DNA of 64,000 nt from Dillenia suffruticosa (GCA_033439265.1 JAVTVX010000017.1:12608001-12672000), one strand, 5' to 3'. Positions 23,801-44,209 are shown, counted from the stretch's first letter. Numbers and translations are program-made. Notes: a model not told the origin generated them from the sequence alone.

Positions 23801-26800
23801 TTGAGGTCTAATCAAGACAGTTTTTCTTTTTTTTTTTTTCCCTGGAACCAGATTTATTTAATTTTCTTTTCCTGAGTACATTCATTTTTTTTTAAATTCA
23901 TTTCATCAATTCGTTCTAAGTAAACATTTGAGGTCAATCTGAGTTGTAATTTCAAATCTCTAATACAAAGAGACAAAGTTAATTTTATATTTCATTCTCA
24001 TTCCTAAACATCACCAAACAACAAGAATATGATTAAAATAAAAATACTTTCCTTGGCAGTTCCAAACAACCAGAACAGAATGATCTTTGACATCTATTCC
24101 CAAAAATTTGAATTGGGAATGGAATCATTCTGAATGATTCCAGACATACAAAGGAGGCCTAAGACAAAATGCTATAATAGGAATGACAATCACTCATGAT
24201 CACAGGTTGAGAATACGTCAGGTATATTCCAAAATTTCAATTATACAATGGATGCAAAGTAGGTAAAGGGTCTTGTAAATTCTATAGCAAAGCCAAAGAA
24301 CAAAACTGAAGGGCATAATATAATTTTGATCCAATAAAAACAAATAACTTTCAATAGTGTTTAGCCTTCAACATGACATGTATGATGAGTTCCAAATTTT
24401 AGATTTAAAGGCTTATACAACTGAGTTTACAAACTATAGTAGTTGTTCATAAGGTCAGTGACTATTAAGAAGATCTTTGAATGATAAAGTAATATTAGCA
24501 ATACAAGGGTAGAGTGAGAAATTGGGGGGGAAAATTCAAGCTGTTATTGAAGCATTCCGCCACTCGAGGGGTGTAGTTAGTCTTACCTTCTTTTATTAAG
24601 AAGAGTCAGCTACCTAGAATTGCAGTCAAGATATCAAATAAAAATGCAAACTACTTTACCAGCAGCCAAAGATTCCCTTACTTTGCCGACTGTTATGGTA
24701 GGAAATCAAAAGGTACAGCAATTATTGTCCAACTTGTCTCTTATATATCAGTATAGAGGTATATACAGGACAAGGACTAGCAAAAAGGGGCAGTGGCAGG
24801 CTTCAGAAATAGATATTAAAGACAGCAAGATGATCAGCAGCCAAAAATGTATAGTCTATTGCAGAAAGCACATCAAGAGGGAAAAAAAATATCAGCGTGT
24901 ATTTTCAGCTTTCGAACTTTCTCACGAAGGTTCTTATGATTTTTATTTTTCATAAAATAACCAACTTTTTTCGCATAAAACTAAATAACTATTCATTTCC
25001 AGACTCTGATCATCATAGAGCTTCTCTAGTCAAGCCATATAGTCAGTGGCATCTTAAGTACATGGACCACTTATAAGATGGCTTGTGATCTGGAATGTTT
25101 CTAAAAATTCAATTTTCATCCAACCACCTAAGATTGCATTTTAGTTCTGAGTCACTTAATCCAAGAAGACAAGCTTGTGACTAATGTATGAGACTTCCAT
25201 TTCAAAAAATAAAAAATAAAAAATAAAAAAATAACAGTATCGTGTGCAAAAGAAAGTAAGTCCCAAATCCCTCTATAGCAATTACTTGACAACTAAAAAT
25301 GAAAAATCTTGTACATGATGGGGTATATAAAAATAACTAAACAAATAAATGAATTAACCAATCGTAATAAAAAGCATTGATAAATCAAAGATAAACTTAC
25401 GCATAACTAACATTCTGTGGCAAAGAATAATTTGCAATTGTCAATTTTTGCTTTGATCTTTGTGTATCTTCATATCCCTGATTAAGAAATTCAAGCATGT
25501 TAAGGAATTCTAAATGAAACTCAATGCTCATAAGAAACAGAAGAACTCCTATTCTAGTTTTTGCAGTAGGAAATCATAGCCAATTTCTATGTAAGAGTCA
25601 ACCGCTCACAAGATTATGACATAATTAAAGTAAAACAATAAGTTAGTGCATCAGAAGATTATGTTATGTGGCCATAATACGATAATTGCACACTTCCTCT
25701 GACCAAAATAGCGAGGATGAAAGAGAAGCTGCATACACATTTTCATTCTCTTCAACGACCCTAACAAAAAACATCTCAAGGAAACCAGAACAAGAGATAA
25801 CTTCATCAGAGGGAAAAAAAAAATGGAGGGAGATCTAGAGGGAAAACCAAATAATCAATGAAACATGGAAGCGGGATATAGATGCTAAATTGCCTGAAAG
25901 TCAGGTTTCAAACAAAACGACCATACATGGTGAAGGCTCCAAGAATAGACTTTCAACAAAATTTCAGAACAACTAGATGTATCTCTCCTTAATTAGCTTC
26001 CAAAAGCAGTGCTAGCAAAGTATCAATATTCTTTGAGAACATCTAAGTGAAGTAAACAAAATCCTCTCCTGGACGTCGGAATTAGAAGCAACTAAATAGA
26101 AACACATCCACAACAATATGACAGAGCAAAACATATAAGGATGCCCATTAAGGAACAAAAGCATAACAATGAGCAGTTAAGATTAGACAGTCAGGGTTTT
26201 TGCCTATAGGCTATAGCAATATGAGAATTTTTTTTTTTGGAAATGAGAATAATTAAGCACTTCAAGCTTCACTGCAAAAATGCATCTGGGTTGAAAAACA
26301 CCTGAGACACAGTTGTGAAATAATGTCTTTGTCATGCACCAAGAAAAGAAGACAGGAAGTAGAATATGGATATCTTACCTTCAGATTGAATACAAATGGC
26401 TCTTTCCCAAAGTTAACACCAACCCTGTTAGATCCAAAAACAAGCATTCATCAGATGACATCTATTGCAGTGACACACAAGAGAAAGAAAGACAAGTCTG
26501 CTTTTCATGTGACAACCATAAGCAATTAGTTACAGGCAATGGAATCGATGGAGTGTCTTGTTATGCAAGGAACAAAGTCACTTTGATCAATATGCTACAA
26601 ATTGTGGCCTAAAGGCCTGATGTTATTTACAGCATGAAAATCTTTTCTGTGGATCATCTTTGAATATAACCATATGGGCAACAAACAGTGGTCCACTAAC
26701 TACACTCAATATAACCATGCAGATTCATGGGTTTATGTAACTTGTATGCCGAAAACCATAACCAAATAGTCTGTCTCAAACACTTTGTTTGCTCATGCTT

Positions 26801-28723
26801 GTTTATAAAGACAATACGAGTCCATCTGGAAAATTTTTGTACTCATTGTCCTTGCAGGTATGTGTTTACAGGTTTTGTGAGATCAGAAAAGATACTTTTC
26901 TCATCACCTACGGAAGCCCCACAGGATTGAGGATCTGGTTTTATTAATAATTTCTTTAAAGCACCAAGAAAAGAAAATGACGAATCTTTATAACAACACA
27001 AAAACATGGAATTTCTAGTTTCAAAGAAATTAATAATTTCTAGTTTCAAAGAAATCAATACTTTCTAGTTTCAAAAACATGTGCTTCAAACTCAAAGGCT
27101 TCTACTACAAATTAGATACAAATTTCAAGTGTTACGTCTTTGCTTTGTGTGCTAATGAGTGCATTTCTAGTAGAAGCCTCACTGAGCTGCCAGTGACAAT
27201 TTTAAAGGTTGGTCTTTAAGGACAAAAAGATGCTCGTTTGCTTTAACATTTTTTTTGGATAAATAGAGAAAGATGTAATATGCTTGGTGTATGTGGAAGG
27301 AGTGAAATCCTATAACTTTTAGAAAACAGTGCATTGGTCCTTCTCTCCTTTGAATTGTGTTTTATGCTTCTCTGTGGACTTATGGCTTAAGTGTTTATAA
27401 AAAACCTTTTCTTTAGCAAAATCTCTTTCTACTGAAAATTCAAAAAGTTTCTGCGTCCGACAAAACAAATAAACAATCAAACATTGGAAAACTCTTTGAA
27501 TCGTCCTGATTCAAAAAAATAAAATTTTATTATTTGTTTTGAAGTGCAATTAAATTAATAAATTATGTATGATCAAAAAAATTATGAAAAACCTTTTGCA
27601 TGTTTTATATTTTTGGACAAGACACCAGGAATTAGTTGTAAGCTCACTGCTTTGAAAGCTTTTTTGTAGGCAGCAAGAAGTGGTAGGCTAGAAGGAAGCT
27701 TTTTTGTGGCATCTTTCCTTGGTAAATTTGTTAGAGAAGGACTTCTTTCAGAAAATGTTAATAATAGGGCAAAACTCCATTCAATAGGGAAAGAGGCATG
27801 GCATTGGATGCTTCCCCCTTTCAATGCAGGAAGGACTGCTTGGTAAAATGACAAACTTAGAATTCCATCACTGTCAAGCAAGGAAGTGACGAGAGGATAT
27901 CAAAACCACCCATTACAAAGATAGCATACTGAACCAAAGGAGTGATCCCCATGGTTGTGGGATATTCTGGGTCTCTCTTGTATCTCTAACTTTACTTAGT
28001 GAGGAAAGAAGCAAAGGAAAGGCTTTCAAACATTCTTGTACAATCGAGAATGAAGTTTTCATTCTGTAAATGCCAGATCATGAATTAGTAACTGCACCCA
28101 ACTCCAAAAAATCCCAATTGTTGTTGGTCATTGCTAGTGCAAAGACTATGTCCAAATTAGGCCAACCAGAAATTGGATCATAATCAGAATTAATAAGCTA
28201 GTATTTAGGGCATTGGCAAAACATACTCCTCATTTTGGCTGTGAACTGCAATTGTAGGATACAAAGGCCCCTTGACTTCTTTGACCACAGGAAATCCCAC
28301 CTCTACTCCATTTTTCCTGAACCAATATCAACAGTGTAAGGTCAATCAGAATCTTCAGAAATAAGGAAGAAACAATGAGAAAAGAAAGATAGGCATAAGT
28401 GAACTACAGATGGCTAATAAAAAAATATTTGTTCTCCCAAACAATGTTGTCCAGGACAATATTTTTCAATCCTGAAAGGAAAAATGAAATACTGCACAGG
28501 AGCAGAAACTGTCTTACGTGAAAAAGAATTCCTGTGAGGCATAATTGATACCACAACCAACCGTATCACCAGTTGTGAAAGATGGGCCAAACGGCTCTCC
28601 TTTTCCTTGTCCACGATAAACAAATCCATCATCACCATGATATCCACAGCTGTTTGCTTCCCAGCTGAAAAATACAAAAGTCTTAAAGAAAATCCAATGA
28701 ATAAGAACAACAACAACAACGAT

Positions 28724-28773
<50 letters not shown>

Positions 28774-31700
28774 CTTAGGCCTTAATCCTAAAATTTGAGT
28801 TGACCATTTGAGAGACAGATATTGTGTTGAAAAAAAAAAAGAGTACAAAAGTATTGGTTTAGTTTGTGCAGATTCTTTTACGCCATTCATTCCTATCAAA
28901 AAACATCTCCTCAACTAGACCCTTCCGAATAACTTGCATCCAAATTTTCAACGGTTTACCATTACATTTTACTAAATCTCCTATATTTAAGTTCTCGGTC
29001 CTCTTCACCTGTGCGTCTTTGGGTTTTCACTGCAATACCCAAACCATCTCAGACGATACTCTTGCATTTTATCCACAATTAAACTAACTCCCAACTTATT
29101 ACGTATCTCCTCATTTCTGATTCTATCTTTCCTGATTTCGCCACACATCCATCTAAATATCCTCATTTCTCCTACAGCCATTTTCTGTTCTTCTTTTTGC
29201 ATAAAGGCCCAACACTCAATGCCCAACACTCACGTATCAAGCATGTTCCCAGAACAAGCCCTCTCAAGATGATCTCAACAACAAAAGAGATAAAATTAAG
29301 CTTCTTGACAGTCTCCACAATCTCTAAGAAAAATATTGACAGTGAAGGTAACTCAATACAAGCATCATTACAATTGAACACCATAATATGTGGGAACAGC
29401 TAAGCTCTAATACCTATTGATTATTTCTGTAAGTCACGTTTCATCTTCAGCTGGCTACTGAAGCATAAAAGAAGCTACAGTAAGAATGTGATACACAAAT
29501 GCTAACTGTAAGGAGCTTTTTGTCAAACTGGTACAAAAGTCTCTTTTTAACAGAATAAATAGCATTTGCAGGTCTCTCTTTAAGCTAAGAAGATTTAATA
29601 ACACCTGAGGCCTAAGTTTGAGCCTTGCATTTCATCCTTTCTAACTCTTTTATCTTTTCATCAAGGCCACTCAAGTCATTCATGCAATAGCGGCATACTT
29701 TCTAGGGGTTCCTGCATTGTCCTTTCAAATATATGTTAATGTTAATGGATAATATAAATGCATTGTCATTAGTGGTCCACAAACTTGTCCCACAAATCAA
29801 ATTCTCAAAATGATAACTCTTGTTTCGAGCCTTTTTCTGCCGTAACTTATCAATAATATTGGCCATTGTATTCAGGTCAATATTTTGTAAAATTTATTCA
29901 AATCATAACCATGTGACTGAACTAATAACCTGCAGATCTAGCTATTGGTTGTGGTCACAGTGGCAGGCACAATGGTACCAGGTGGTGGGGGTGTCTTGTC
30001 ACAGAAACTTCCATCATGGACCGAAGGGCTCTCTGATGCTAAAAGAGCTTCACAGAGCTGTCATGGTTGTATCAAAACAGTGATAAACATTATGCCCCAG
30101 ATGGGAGGAAACAGCCACAATAGTCCCTGTATTGGGCAAAGATGGCCATCACAGTTACAGTAGTTACAACACTTTTGGGCCTTTGAATGTGCACATTTTA
30201 TTATAAAGCAGTTAAAGGAAAAATTTTCCCTACTTTGGAACACGTATAGGCATCTGTGATTTAATTTAAGCCTTCAACATGATGTCCAATGGAAATTTCT
30301 AAAATACTGTAGATATCTAAGATGCCTTCAGTTTAACCCTTCAGCTTTGTCGTGGTCAAAATTGCAGCCAACCCAACTTTGACACCCATCAAAAATAGCC
30401 TAGATATCAGGAATGATGCACAGTGCATGGTCTTTTCTTTTCATCAGAAATGTTGTATGCTGCATGCTCGTAAACATGAAAAATCATTTAGTACCATATA
30501 TTATGAAGTCCAGAAACTCACACTTTGGCTTTTAGCCAACTCTGAAAACATAATCTTAGTAAGTATGTTAGCCTATCAGGAAACCAACACGTAGTTTCCC
30601 TTAAAACTCCTTCAGATATGAGCTACTTGTAAAAATAAACATGAAACTGTTTCTGCAGAGGATTAAATGTAGCCAATTACAAGTAACATTATTAGACTTA
30701 AAAAGCTAATAGCAACCTGTTTCTATGTGGCCCTTACCAAATTTGTAATACATGTAGACACCACAAGGCAAATGCATAAGTTCGGCATAATAAGAACCTA
30801 TTAAAATCTCAGCAGCTTATTGCCCGTCAACCCCTTCTGCTTGATTGATTCTACTGATAATCTTAAAACTCTTTTCTGCAGCCTATTAAGTCTGCATAAC
30901 TCTAAATTAGATCTAAGCCTGAAAATGGTTTTTCTATAGACAAGAAGACAAGGAGAGATGAAACTAAATAAAATAATCTTTAGAATGACAGCCTTTCATA
31001 CTTAAAACTCTACTTTCAGGAAACACAAGTGAGAGAATTGGTTCTAGAAAAACAAAAGAAATCATAGATTTAAGTTTTGTTGATCCACGAAAACAACAGT
31101 TTCCATTTTCAAATGCTCTCATCTAAAGGCCTATTAACACAGACATTTTACCCTTCTTTTCCTAAGGTACTAATACCACATCAGCAAGTGTTACAAGCTC
31201 AAGTTCGAGTGCCTTAAACCCAATCCAGAATTGAAACATCTTCTCAACAGAGCGTGTGCTGTATCAAGCAACTATATCCTTGCAATTTTTACTTTTTTCC
31301 TTTTCCATACGTGTGATAAGAACTTCTTCATTGATGTCACAATATTACTACTATTTCAGAATATATTTCAAAATGAAGGTATAGAGGATACAAAATATGT
31401 ATATATGAATATAAAGTCCCCTTAAAGATTATATTAGACAAAGGTATCCTACAAAAACAGTGGCTTGAGTGCAAGATCACATATCCAAACGACACCCAGA
31501 AAATCATTAAATACCATTCCGATTATAAAGGAATCTAGATTTAACATGCAGGTAATCACCAATTCTTTGGAGTACAAGAAATAATAAATAAAAAAAATAA
31601 CCCCTCTGGAATAATTCAGCTGAAAATTTCAACACACTAAACCCAACAAAGGAAAATAGGATTAAGTGTAAACATAGAATCCAAGATTCTTATAAGAAGA

Positions 31701-32089
31701 ATAATAAAAACAAACCCGGGTTGTCGACGCATCTTGAACTGGTCGGACGTGAAGCCAATAGCAATCTGGCCCTTGGCGCCGGCATTCTTGACAAAAATCT
31801 CGAAATAGTAAACAAGACGTTTAGAAGGAGCGGGCTTGTTGGACTGAACAACTCCAACATCGTGGCCGTGCAAATTGACGTTGGTGTACTTGAGGGAGAG
31901 CTTATCGGGGGAGACGAGCAAGAACCCGCCGGAGCTGTTGATAGTGTTCAGCTCGGTGGGCTCTTCTTCTACTCGGTCCTCCTCCTCCATTTCCCTGCCT
32001 GTGACTCCCCCACCACGATGACATGAATTCAGCTTCGCTAGCTCCAGAAAGTACTTGCCTAGATCTTCTTCACTGTTCGTGTTCACCAT
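9414..32089 (-). CDS. RANBPM: Ran-binding protein M homologue (SPRY-LisH-CTLH-CRA)
   Basis: Ten minus-strand exons splice to 474 codons: 32089-31716, 28664-28518, 28316-28227, 26424-26379, 25477-25401, 22235-22073, 19807-19739, 13294-13235, 12961-12875 and 9725-9414 (TGA). Every intron is GT..AG and every junction keeps frame. The domains are an acidic N-terminus (EEDLGKYFLELAK), SPRY (about 45-220; GWEANSCGYHGDDG), LisH (about 245-275; SYLLHYGYEDTLNSF), CTLH (about 300-360; GEIDAALCKLHEWYPQIIQ) and CRA (about 360-460; LLEDSQREVVAD). The length matches Arabidopsis RanBPM (about 467). Family role: scaffold of the cytosolic/nuclear CTLH (GID) ubiquitin-ligase complex. I chose the Met at 32089; an in-frame Met 20 codons upstream (32149) is possible. 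The C-terminal tail ends in a short divergent stretch (ILAPTSYNSSP). The gene spans 22.7 kb because its introns are full of transposons. Confidence 0.93.
10360..10950. repeat. Dispersed repeat, copy A (unclassified)
   Basis: This stretch is recognisably similar to 20410-20880 and, in part, to 12080-12260. Shared blocks include TCCTTAGAA, then a CCACTACTTTCC/CAACTGCTCTCC block leading to CTTCAAACTATA, and later CCTCTAAATTTT and a TTTCACATCTC block. The order is conserved. I see no terminal repeats and no coding capacity, so the class is unknown. Confidence 0.6.
10610..10753. repeat. 72-bp tandem duplication
   Basis: Two adjacent 72-bp units start at 10610 and 10682, both beginning GAAAACA and ending AGAATAGCCACAAGA, with about five differences between them. 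The duplication lies inside a copy of the dispersed repeat found elsewhere in these introns. Confidence 0.9.
12080..12260. repeat. Dispersed repeat, copy B (partial)
   Basis: This shares with copies A and C the block around ATCCTCAGAAGAATTAAGG and CACAATTGCTCTCGAACTC, followed by CTTCTAAACCATAATC. It is shorter and ends before the second shared block. Confidence 0.5.
13626..14012 (+). repeat. 5' LTR of the intron-7 Copia element
   Basis: A 387-bp LTR beginning TATTGAAAG and ending TTTCAACA, with TATAAATA at 13876-13883 and AATAAA at 13954-13959 as likely promoter and polyadenylation signals. It lacks a 21-bp segment that is present in the 3' LTR near 18313. Confidence 0.92.
14013..14023 (+). 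other. Primer-binding site of the intron-7 Copia element
   Basis: TGGTATCAGAG directly abuts the 5' LTR end and matches initiator methionine tRNA, the standard plant Copia primer. Confidence 0.9.
14084..14811 (+). pseudogene. Copia gag remnant with zinc knuckle
   Basis: The open stretch 14084-14473 has the plant Copia gag start (LLDATNYNAWQDTIKRSL, then ALWDQMHALYGQ). Stops follow, and another frame carries a CCHC zinc knuckle at 14757-14798 (CMHCKKPGHKREKC, CX2CX4HX4C). Gag packages element RNA in family members. Here it is split by frameshifts and stops and is not functional. Confidence 0.85.
14991..16249 (+). pseudogene. Copia protease and integrase remnant
   Basis: The protease region starts with WLIDSDCDNHM at about 14991; the usual active-site DSG reads DSD. 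A frameshift leads to 15012-15680 with the GAG-pre-integrase LWHARLGHP, then HSDVW carrying the first integrase aspartate. A second frameshift leads to 15677-16249 with RFDHGGEY (second aspartate) and TPQQNRVAKRKNR, where the catalytic glutamate of the usual AERKNR is lysine. The target-sequence block HLKVFGCTCYVHV follows. Several catalytic positions are lost, so this copy cannot integrate. Confidence 0.85.
16509..17162 (+). pseudogene. Copia reverse transcriptase remnant
   Basis: A 217-codon open stretch with KWVYKIKHKSDGSIERYKAK, then FQMDVTNAFLQGDLEEEVYM carrying the first RT aspartate, and KAIYGFKQSPRIWY. The stop at 17160-17162 falls exactly at the tyrosine of the YVDD active site. Recognisable RT continues beyond it (VDDMIITGNDLDL, LKYFLGIKLA), with another stop just before LKYFLG. 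This is a dead reverse transcriptase of Copia type. Confidence 0.88.
17339..18060 (+). pseudogene. Copia RNase H remnant
   Basis: Pieces in more than one frame read RPDISFVMSQVSQHMHQP, RQSTTGYCMFIRGNLVAWKS and SRSSVEAEYRAMVAATSEI, followed by HCDNQSAIHIATN and FHERTKHIE, all typical of the Copia RNase H end. Stops at 17624, 17833 and 18015 and several frameshifts break it. The polypurine tract and 3' LTR follow. Confidence 0.85.
18119..18525 (+). repeat. 3' LTR of the intron-7 Copia element
   Basis: A 407-bp LTR preceded by the polypurine tract TTGAGGGGGAG. It has the same ends as the 5' LTR (TATTGAAAG...TTTCAACA) and TATAAATA at 18389-18396. It has an extra 21 bp around GGAGGCACTCCAATGGCCAG relative to the 5' LTR. 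Confidence 0.92.
20410..20880. repeat. Dispersed repeat, copy C (unclassified)
   Basis: The third copy lies in RanBPM intron 6 and is the best preserved in order: ATCCTTAGAAGAGATATGAG, CAACTGCTCTCCAATCCC, CCTCTAAATTTTACGAG and GGTTTCACATCTCTCTCATA. All copies are on the same strand. Confidence 0.6.
21860..22044 (-). mobile_element. tRNA-derived SINE
   Basis: A 185-bp minus-strand insertion with an A-rich 3' tail (plus-strand T run at 21859-21868) and a 10-bp target duplication, CATTGATTCT, at 21850-21859 and 22045-22054. Near the 5' end the minus strand reads GTGGGTTTAGTTAGCAGGGC, resembling a pol III A box region, and about 35 nt on GAGTACGAGTCTC, resembling a B box. Length, tail and target duplication fit a plant SINE. 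The exact family is not named. Confidence 0.75.
23025..24159. mobile_element. Possible PIF/Harbinger-like MITE or non-autonomous element
   Basis: Inside RanBPM intron 5. The ends form an imperfect inverted repeat (AGCCTCATTTAAATTAC at the left; the right end reads inward GGCCTCCTTTGTATG) with TAA on both outer sides, as for TWA target duplications. Internal ends also mirror each other loosely (GGAATGGGATTGAAACCATTC versus GGGAATGGAATCATTCTGAA). About 1.1 kb, AT-rich, no transposase. The inverted repeat is short and imperfect, so this is tentative. Confidence 0.4.
27140..27400. repeat. Diverged dispersed repeat, copy 1
   Basis: This shares ordered blocks with 36030-36290: CTTTGTGT, GACAAAAAGATG versus GGCAAAAGATG, CAGTGCATTGGTCCTTCTCTC versus CAGCACTGGTCATTCTCTC, and TTTTATGCTTCTCTGTGGA versus TTTTATGCTTCTATGTGAG. 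Both copies lie in introns of different genes. The class is unknown. Confidence 0.5.
28708..28772. repeat. (CAA)n microsatellite, LINE tail
   Basis: A long CAA run interrupted once by CGATAA. It is the (TTG)n tail of the minus-strand RTE element. Apparent poly-Asn and poly-Leu reading frames across it are artefacts. Confidence 0.9.
28708..29250 (-). mobile_element. RTE-clade LINE, 5'-truncated, in RanBPM intron 1
   Basis: A minus-strand LINE 3' end. The reading stretch at 29229-29005 has MRIFRWMCGEIRKDRIRNE and KMQEYRLRWFGYCSENP, the conserved C-terminal block of RTE reverse transcriptases. The element then runs to a (TTG)n tail (plus-strand CAA repeats at about 28708-28772) preceded by GGATTAAGGCCTAAG on the minus strand, the hallmark 3' end of plant RTE elements. 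Only the last roughly 0.5 kb is present. It is in the same orientation as RanBPM. Confidence 0.85.
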
Positions 32090-33305
32090 ATTTCCACAAT
32101 CTTGCTGATCTTTGTACTTTATCTTTCTACGACATTTGGGTAAAACCAAAACCCTATAATCCCACGAATTGCTTGATCGATTGATGATTGATGATTGATG
32201 ATTGCGTGTGAAACAAGAGGTTTCAAAGAGAGAGATGGCTTGATGAAGGATGTTCTTGACCCAGAAGCGAGAGAGAGAGAGAGAGAGAGATGTTGGTATT
32301 CAAATCGAGCAATGGAACTGTGGAAACTCGAGGAAACCAATTCACAACTGAGGTTATGAGGAGTTCAAGAATCTCAACAAGCAATCACTCCGATTCTTCA
32401 TAACCATTCCAATTCAATCAAAATGATAACTTCTTCGGGTGCGTTTGGTATCAGTTAATAGCATTTCAGCCTTTTTTTCTTTTTCTTTTTCGCTAGTTGG
32501 ATGAGAATTCAATTTTAGATTTATTTTTTTACTATCTTTATTTATTTCTAGAAAAAAAAATGTACCGTAAGTTTTTATAATTTGAATTAGATTTTTACAA
32601 TCATTTTTAAATTTTGTCGCTACCAAAATTTAACTCCGATTCTTAATATGGGATGTTAGTATTCTTCTCACTTAATTACTTTTTTATCAAAATTTAAGCA
32701 ATCCTAAAAGGGAGAAATTGAGATTTCTATCATTTATTATTATTATTCTTCTTCGTCGTCATAATTTGGTTTTTAGCTTTCGATGTTGATGATTGATTTT
32801 CGTAGGCCATGGACTCAAGGTCGAGTTCATATTTAGGAATAGATAACTTCAAAACCAAAATGTAATTTGATTGTGAAAAAAAAAAAAATCAAGTTGCATT
32901 TAGGAGCAAAATTACTAAAATGGGAATTTTCCATAAAATAGCAGGGTTTAAATTTATTTTCCTTTTCCCTTTCTTTCGAAAAAAAATCATTGCGTTGTAA
33001 GACTTTCAAGGGAACTAATAATATTTATTTAACTTTCTGACACTTTTTACCAAAAATAAAAAAAATGAAATGTAGTTTTTATCCAAAAAATATAATTAAA
33101 AAGAAAAACCAGTGTATCTAACAAGAACGACAATAGAAACCCTAAAATGCTAAGTGTTTCATCTCCAATAACAGAGAATATTGAAATGGACACACTAGCT
33201 AACCTTGTTGAAATTTGGGATGAGATACTCGTGAAGATACTCCTAATCTTCCCTTCTAGAGACGTTGAGAAAAGAGATCAAAGACAGATTGGGATAATAA
33301 TTAGT

Positions 33306-33342
<37 letters not shown>

Positions 33343-33902
33343 CAAAAAATGGTAAAGTTTAGGGAGAGAAGAAAGTGTAGGGTTTACAAAGATGTGGTTT
33401 TCAAATATTTCAAGACAAGTTTATAGAGTCCTTCAGTCTTGTAGAGACAAAAGAAAGAGGAGTTCGCAGTAAAGTTGGGTGAAATTAAAAGGATAAATGT
33501 GAAATTTGGGTGAAGGTAAAAGGGATAGGTAATTTTATTTATAAATTAATAAAAAAATAAGAAGTAATGTCGATATTAAAAAATCAGAGGCTCATGGGTA
33601 TCACTGCCCATGAATGCCATACAAGATCCTCGAAGATACATCTCATTACCTCCCGAAAATACAATATGGCAAACAATATCTTTGTTTTCATCAACGAAAT
33701 TTTGGGATGCCAAGAAAACCATCGCCAATAGTTCAGTGGCTTGGTTTAGCACCACATTGTATGTGAAGTCAAATGTTGTTTTAAAAGAGCCTCATCCAAC
33801 GAAAAGTTCACAACCAGATCGAACAAAAGGTCGTGATTACAAAGTAATTAGAAAGAACAGAGAGCACATCTTTTGCAGTCATATGAACTACAGAACTTTT
33901 AA
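32090..33902. other. RPT3-RanBPM intergenic region
   Basis: A 1.8-kb AT-rich spacer between the 3' end of RPT3 and the start of RanBPM, both on the minus strand. It must hold the RanBPM promoter and the RPT3 3' untranslated region. A (GA)n run lies at 33310-33340. A short plus-strand frame at 33147-33362 has a weak F-box-like stretch that I do not accept as a gene. Confidence 0.6.
32160..32300 (-). promoter_or_regulatory. RanBPM 5' leader with GA/CT tract
   Basis: Upstream of the RanBPM start codon the sequence has a pure (GA)n run at 32269-32290, read as (CT)n on the gene's strand, and a short ATGATTG-like triplication at about 32180-32202. CT-rich leaders are common in plant 5' untranslated regions. 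No clear TATA box is assigned. Confidence 0.4.
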
Positions 33903-42644
<8,742 letters not shown>

Positions 42645-42756
42645 TTTTGTGAGGGTTTTTGCTTTCTTGTCGTGTGCAGCCGAGCAGATGAGATTCTAAG
42701 GACTCGAAAAAAAACGGGGAGGGGAAGGAAATGAATGACGGCGTGCAAGTGGTTTT
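42645..42756 (-). promoter_or_regulatory. RPT3 upstream region, cut short by the MULE
   Basis: Only about 110 bp separates the RPT3 start codon from the left MULE terminus. The RPT3 leader and core promoter must lie in this stretch or inside the transposon terminus. No TATA box is obvious. Confidence 0.4.
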
Positions 42757-42946
42757 TCCTTTTTTTTTTTTTTTTTAATAATCAAAGTAACATATTTTTT
42801 AATCAAAATTATTTCAAAAACGCCTATTATTTTCTTTTAAAAAATAATAAAAATACGATATCTACCGTTCATACCATATTTGAACAAAAAAAATTAATTT
42901 CGCAATCCTAGACCGCAACACCAATGTCGCGCTGAAGGAGCATGTC
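42757..42946 (+). repeat. MULE left terminal inverted repeat
   Basis: This aligns with the reverse complement of 48148-48326. Matching blocks include AATCAAAATTATTT, a CGATATCT/ACACGATTT zone, ATTTCGCAATCCTAGACCGC versus ATATCGCGGTCCAAGACC, and CACCAATGTCGCGCTGAAGGA versus CACCACTGTCACGCTCAAGGA. The outer T run is expanded on this side. Confidence 0.75.
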
Positions 42947-44209
42947 AAACATGTCACGGTCACGGAATGCGACATTTGGGGGCACTATGCTCTGGGTGCT
43001 TGTGTCCTACTCGGTGGGCTTCTGACATGTGCTAAGCCTTGTTGTGGTGAGTACCTGTTCTTCGGGTCTCGAGCAACCAATTCAAACCACATTATGAAAA
43101 AATCCCAATCAATTTCAATCGATTCAACTAACTCTACTTTAAACCACCGATTCAAAATAATTTCAACCAAACTCTAAAAAATGAATTTGCCACACCATCA
43201 AATAACTATAATCCAAAACTTAATGGACAACTAAAACACTATGAAACGGTTTCAACCATTGTCACTACCAAATAACCCTACTCCACATTATAAAATAATT
43301 TCAATTTAAAATAAGTTCAACTAATTCAATTAAGCATATTTTAATTAACTAATTCTCCGAAACAATTTCAACAAAACTCCAAAATATCAATTCTCAATAC
43401 TACAAAAGAATTACAATCCAAAACCAACATAAACAACCAAAACATTACGACCATTGCCACTACAAATAACTCTACTTTATATCACAAAATAATTTCAATC
43501 CAAAATAAATATGACCAACAAAAGTAGCAAAACGCCGACAATCAAAATACAATGAAACAAGCTCAACCATGGTCAGCATCAAAACACCACAATTATGACC
43601 AACTAATACACCAAAATACCAAAACGCTAACAACCAATAAAACATCAACAAACATCATCACCTTCAAAACCACCAACATCAAAACGACATATATCATCAC
43701 AATTTATAAACGTTGAAGTCACAAAAAGAAAAAAAAAACTATGAAAATTTTCATTAATTGAAATTATAATTTATAAAATTTAAATATAATACATCTAAAA
43801 TGATTAACCTACACTAAGTCTCACAAGGTGGCCGTCCAGTATTTCATTGCAACTGACGTTTGATGGAAATACGAGCCGGCCTACCCTCATGACTGTCGGG
43901 GAATGCAACTACAACTGTCCTAGTATCAACTGAATATTGACAACGATGCCTCTGATAAATATTGAGTCATGAAGGTTCAGTCGATACAGTGTCATCAATA
44001 TTGTCAAAAGCAAGTATAAATGAAGTAGGAGTAGGAGTCGGATATGAAGATGACACGAATATCTCCATTGGCTCATTATATGTACTCGTAGTAGTAGAAG
44101 TTAATGGAACGTTTGGTTCAATAGCTCTCTATGTACTATATAAAGTGCTATTATGAAAAAATAGATAAAATGGAGATATAATACATGTATTAGTAATAAT
44201 GGACTAGAA

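Noticed and set aside
28414-28914. 166-codon minus-strand frame with a long Leu run and 63-codon plus-strand frame with an Asn run
   Set aside because: Both cross the CAA/TTG microsatellite tail of the RTE element and a RanBPM exon in the wrong frame. Neither is a gene.
31721-32026. 101-codon plus-strand frame
   Set aside because: Antisense shadow of RanBPM exon 1.
33147-33362. Weak F-box-like stretch (WDEILVKILLIFPSRDVE)
   Set aside because: Only one short segment resembles an F-box, and the frame runs into a GA microsatellite. No downstream repeats or homologous exons are visible.
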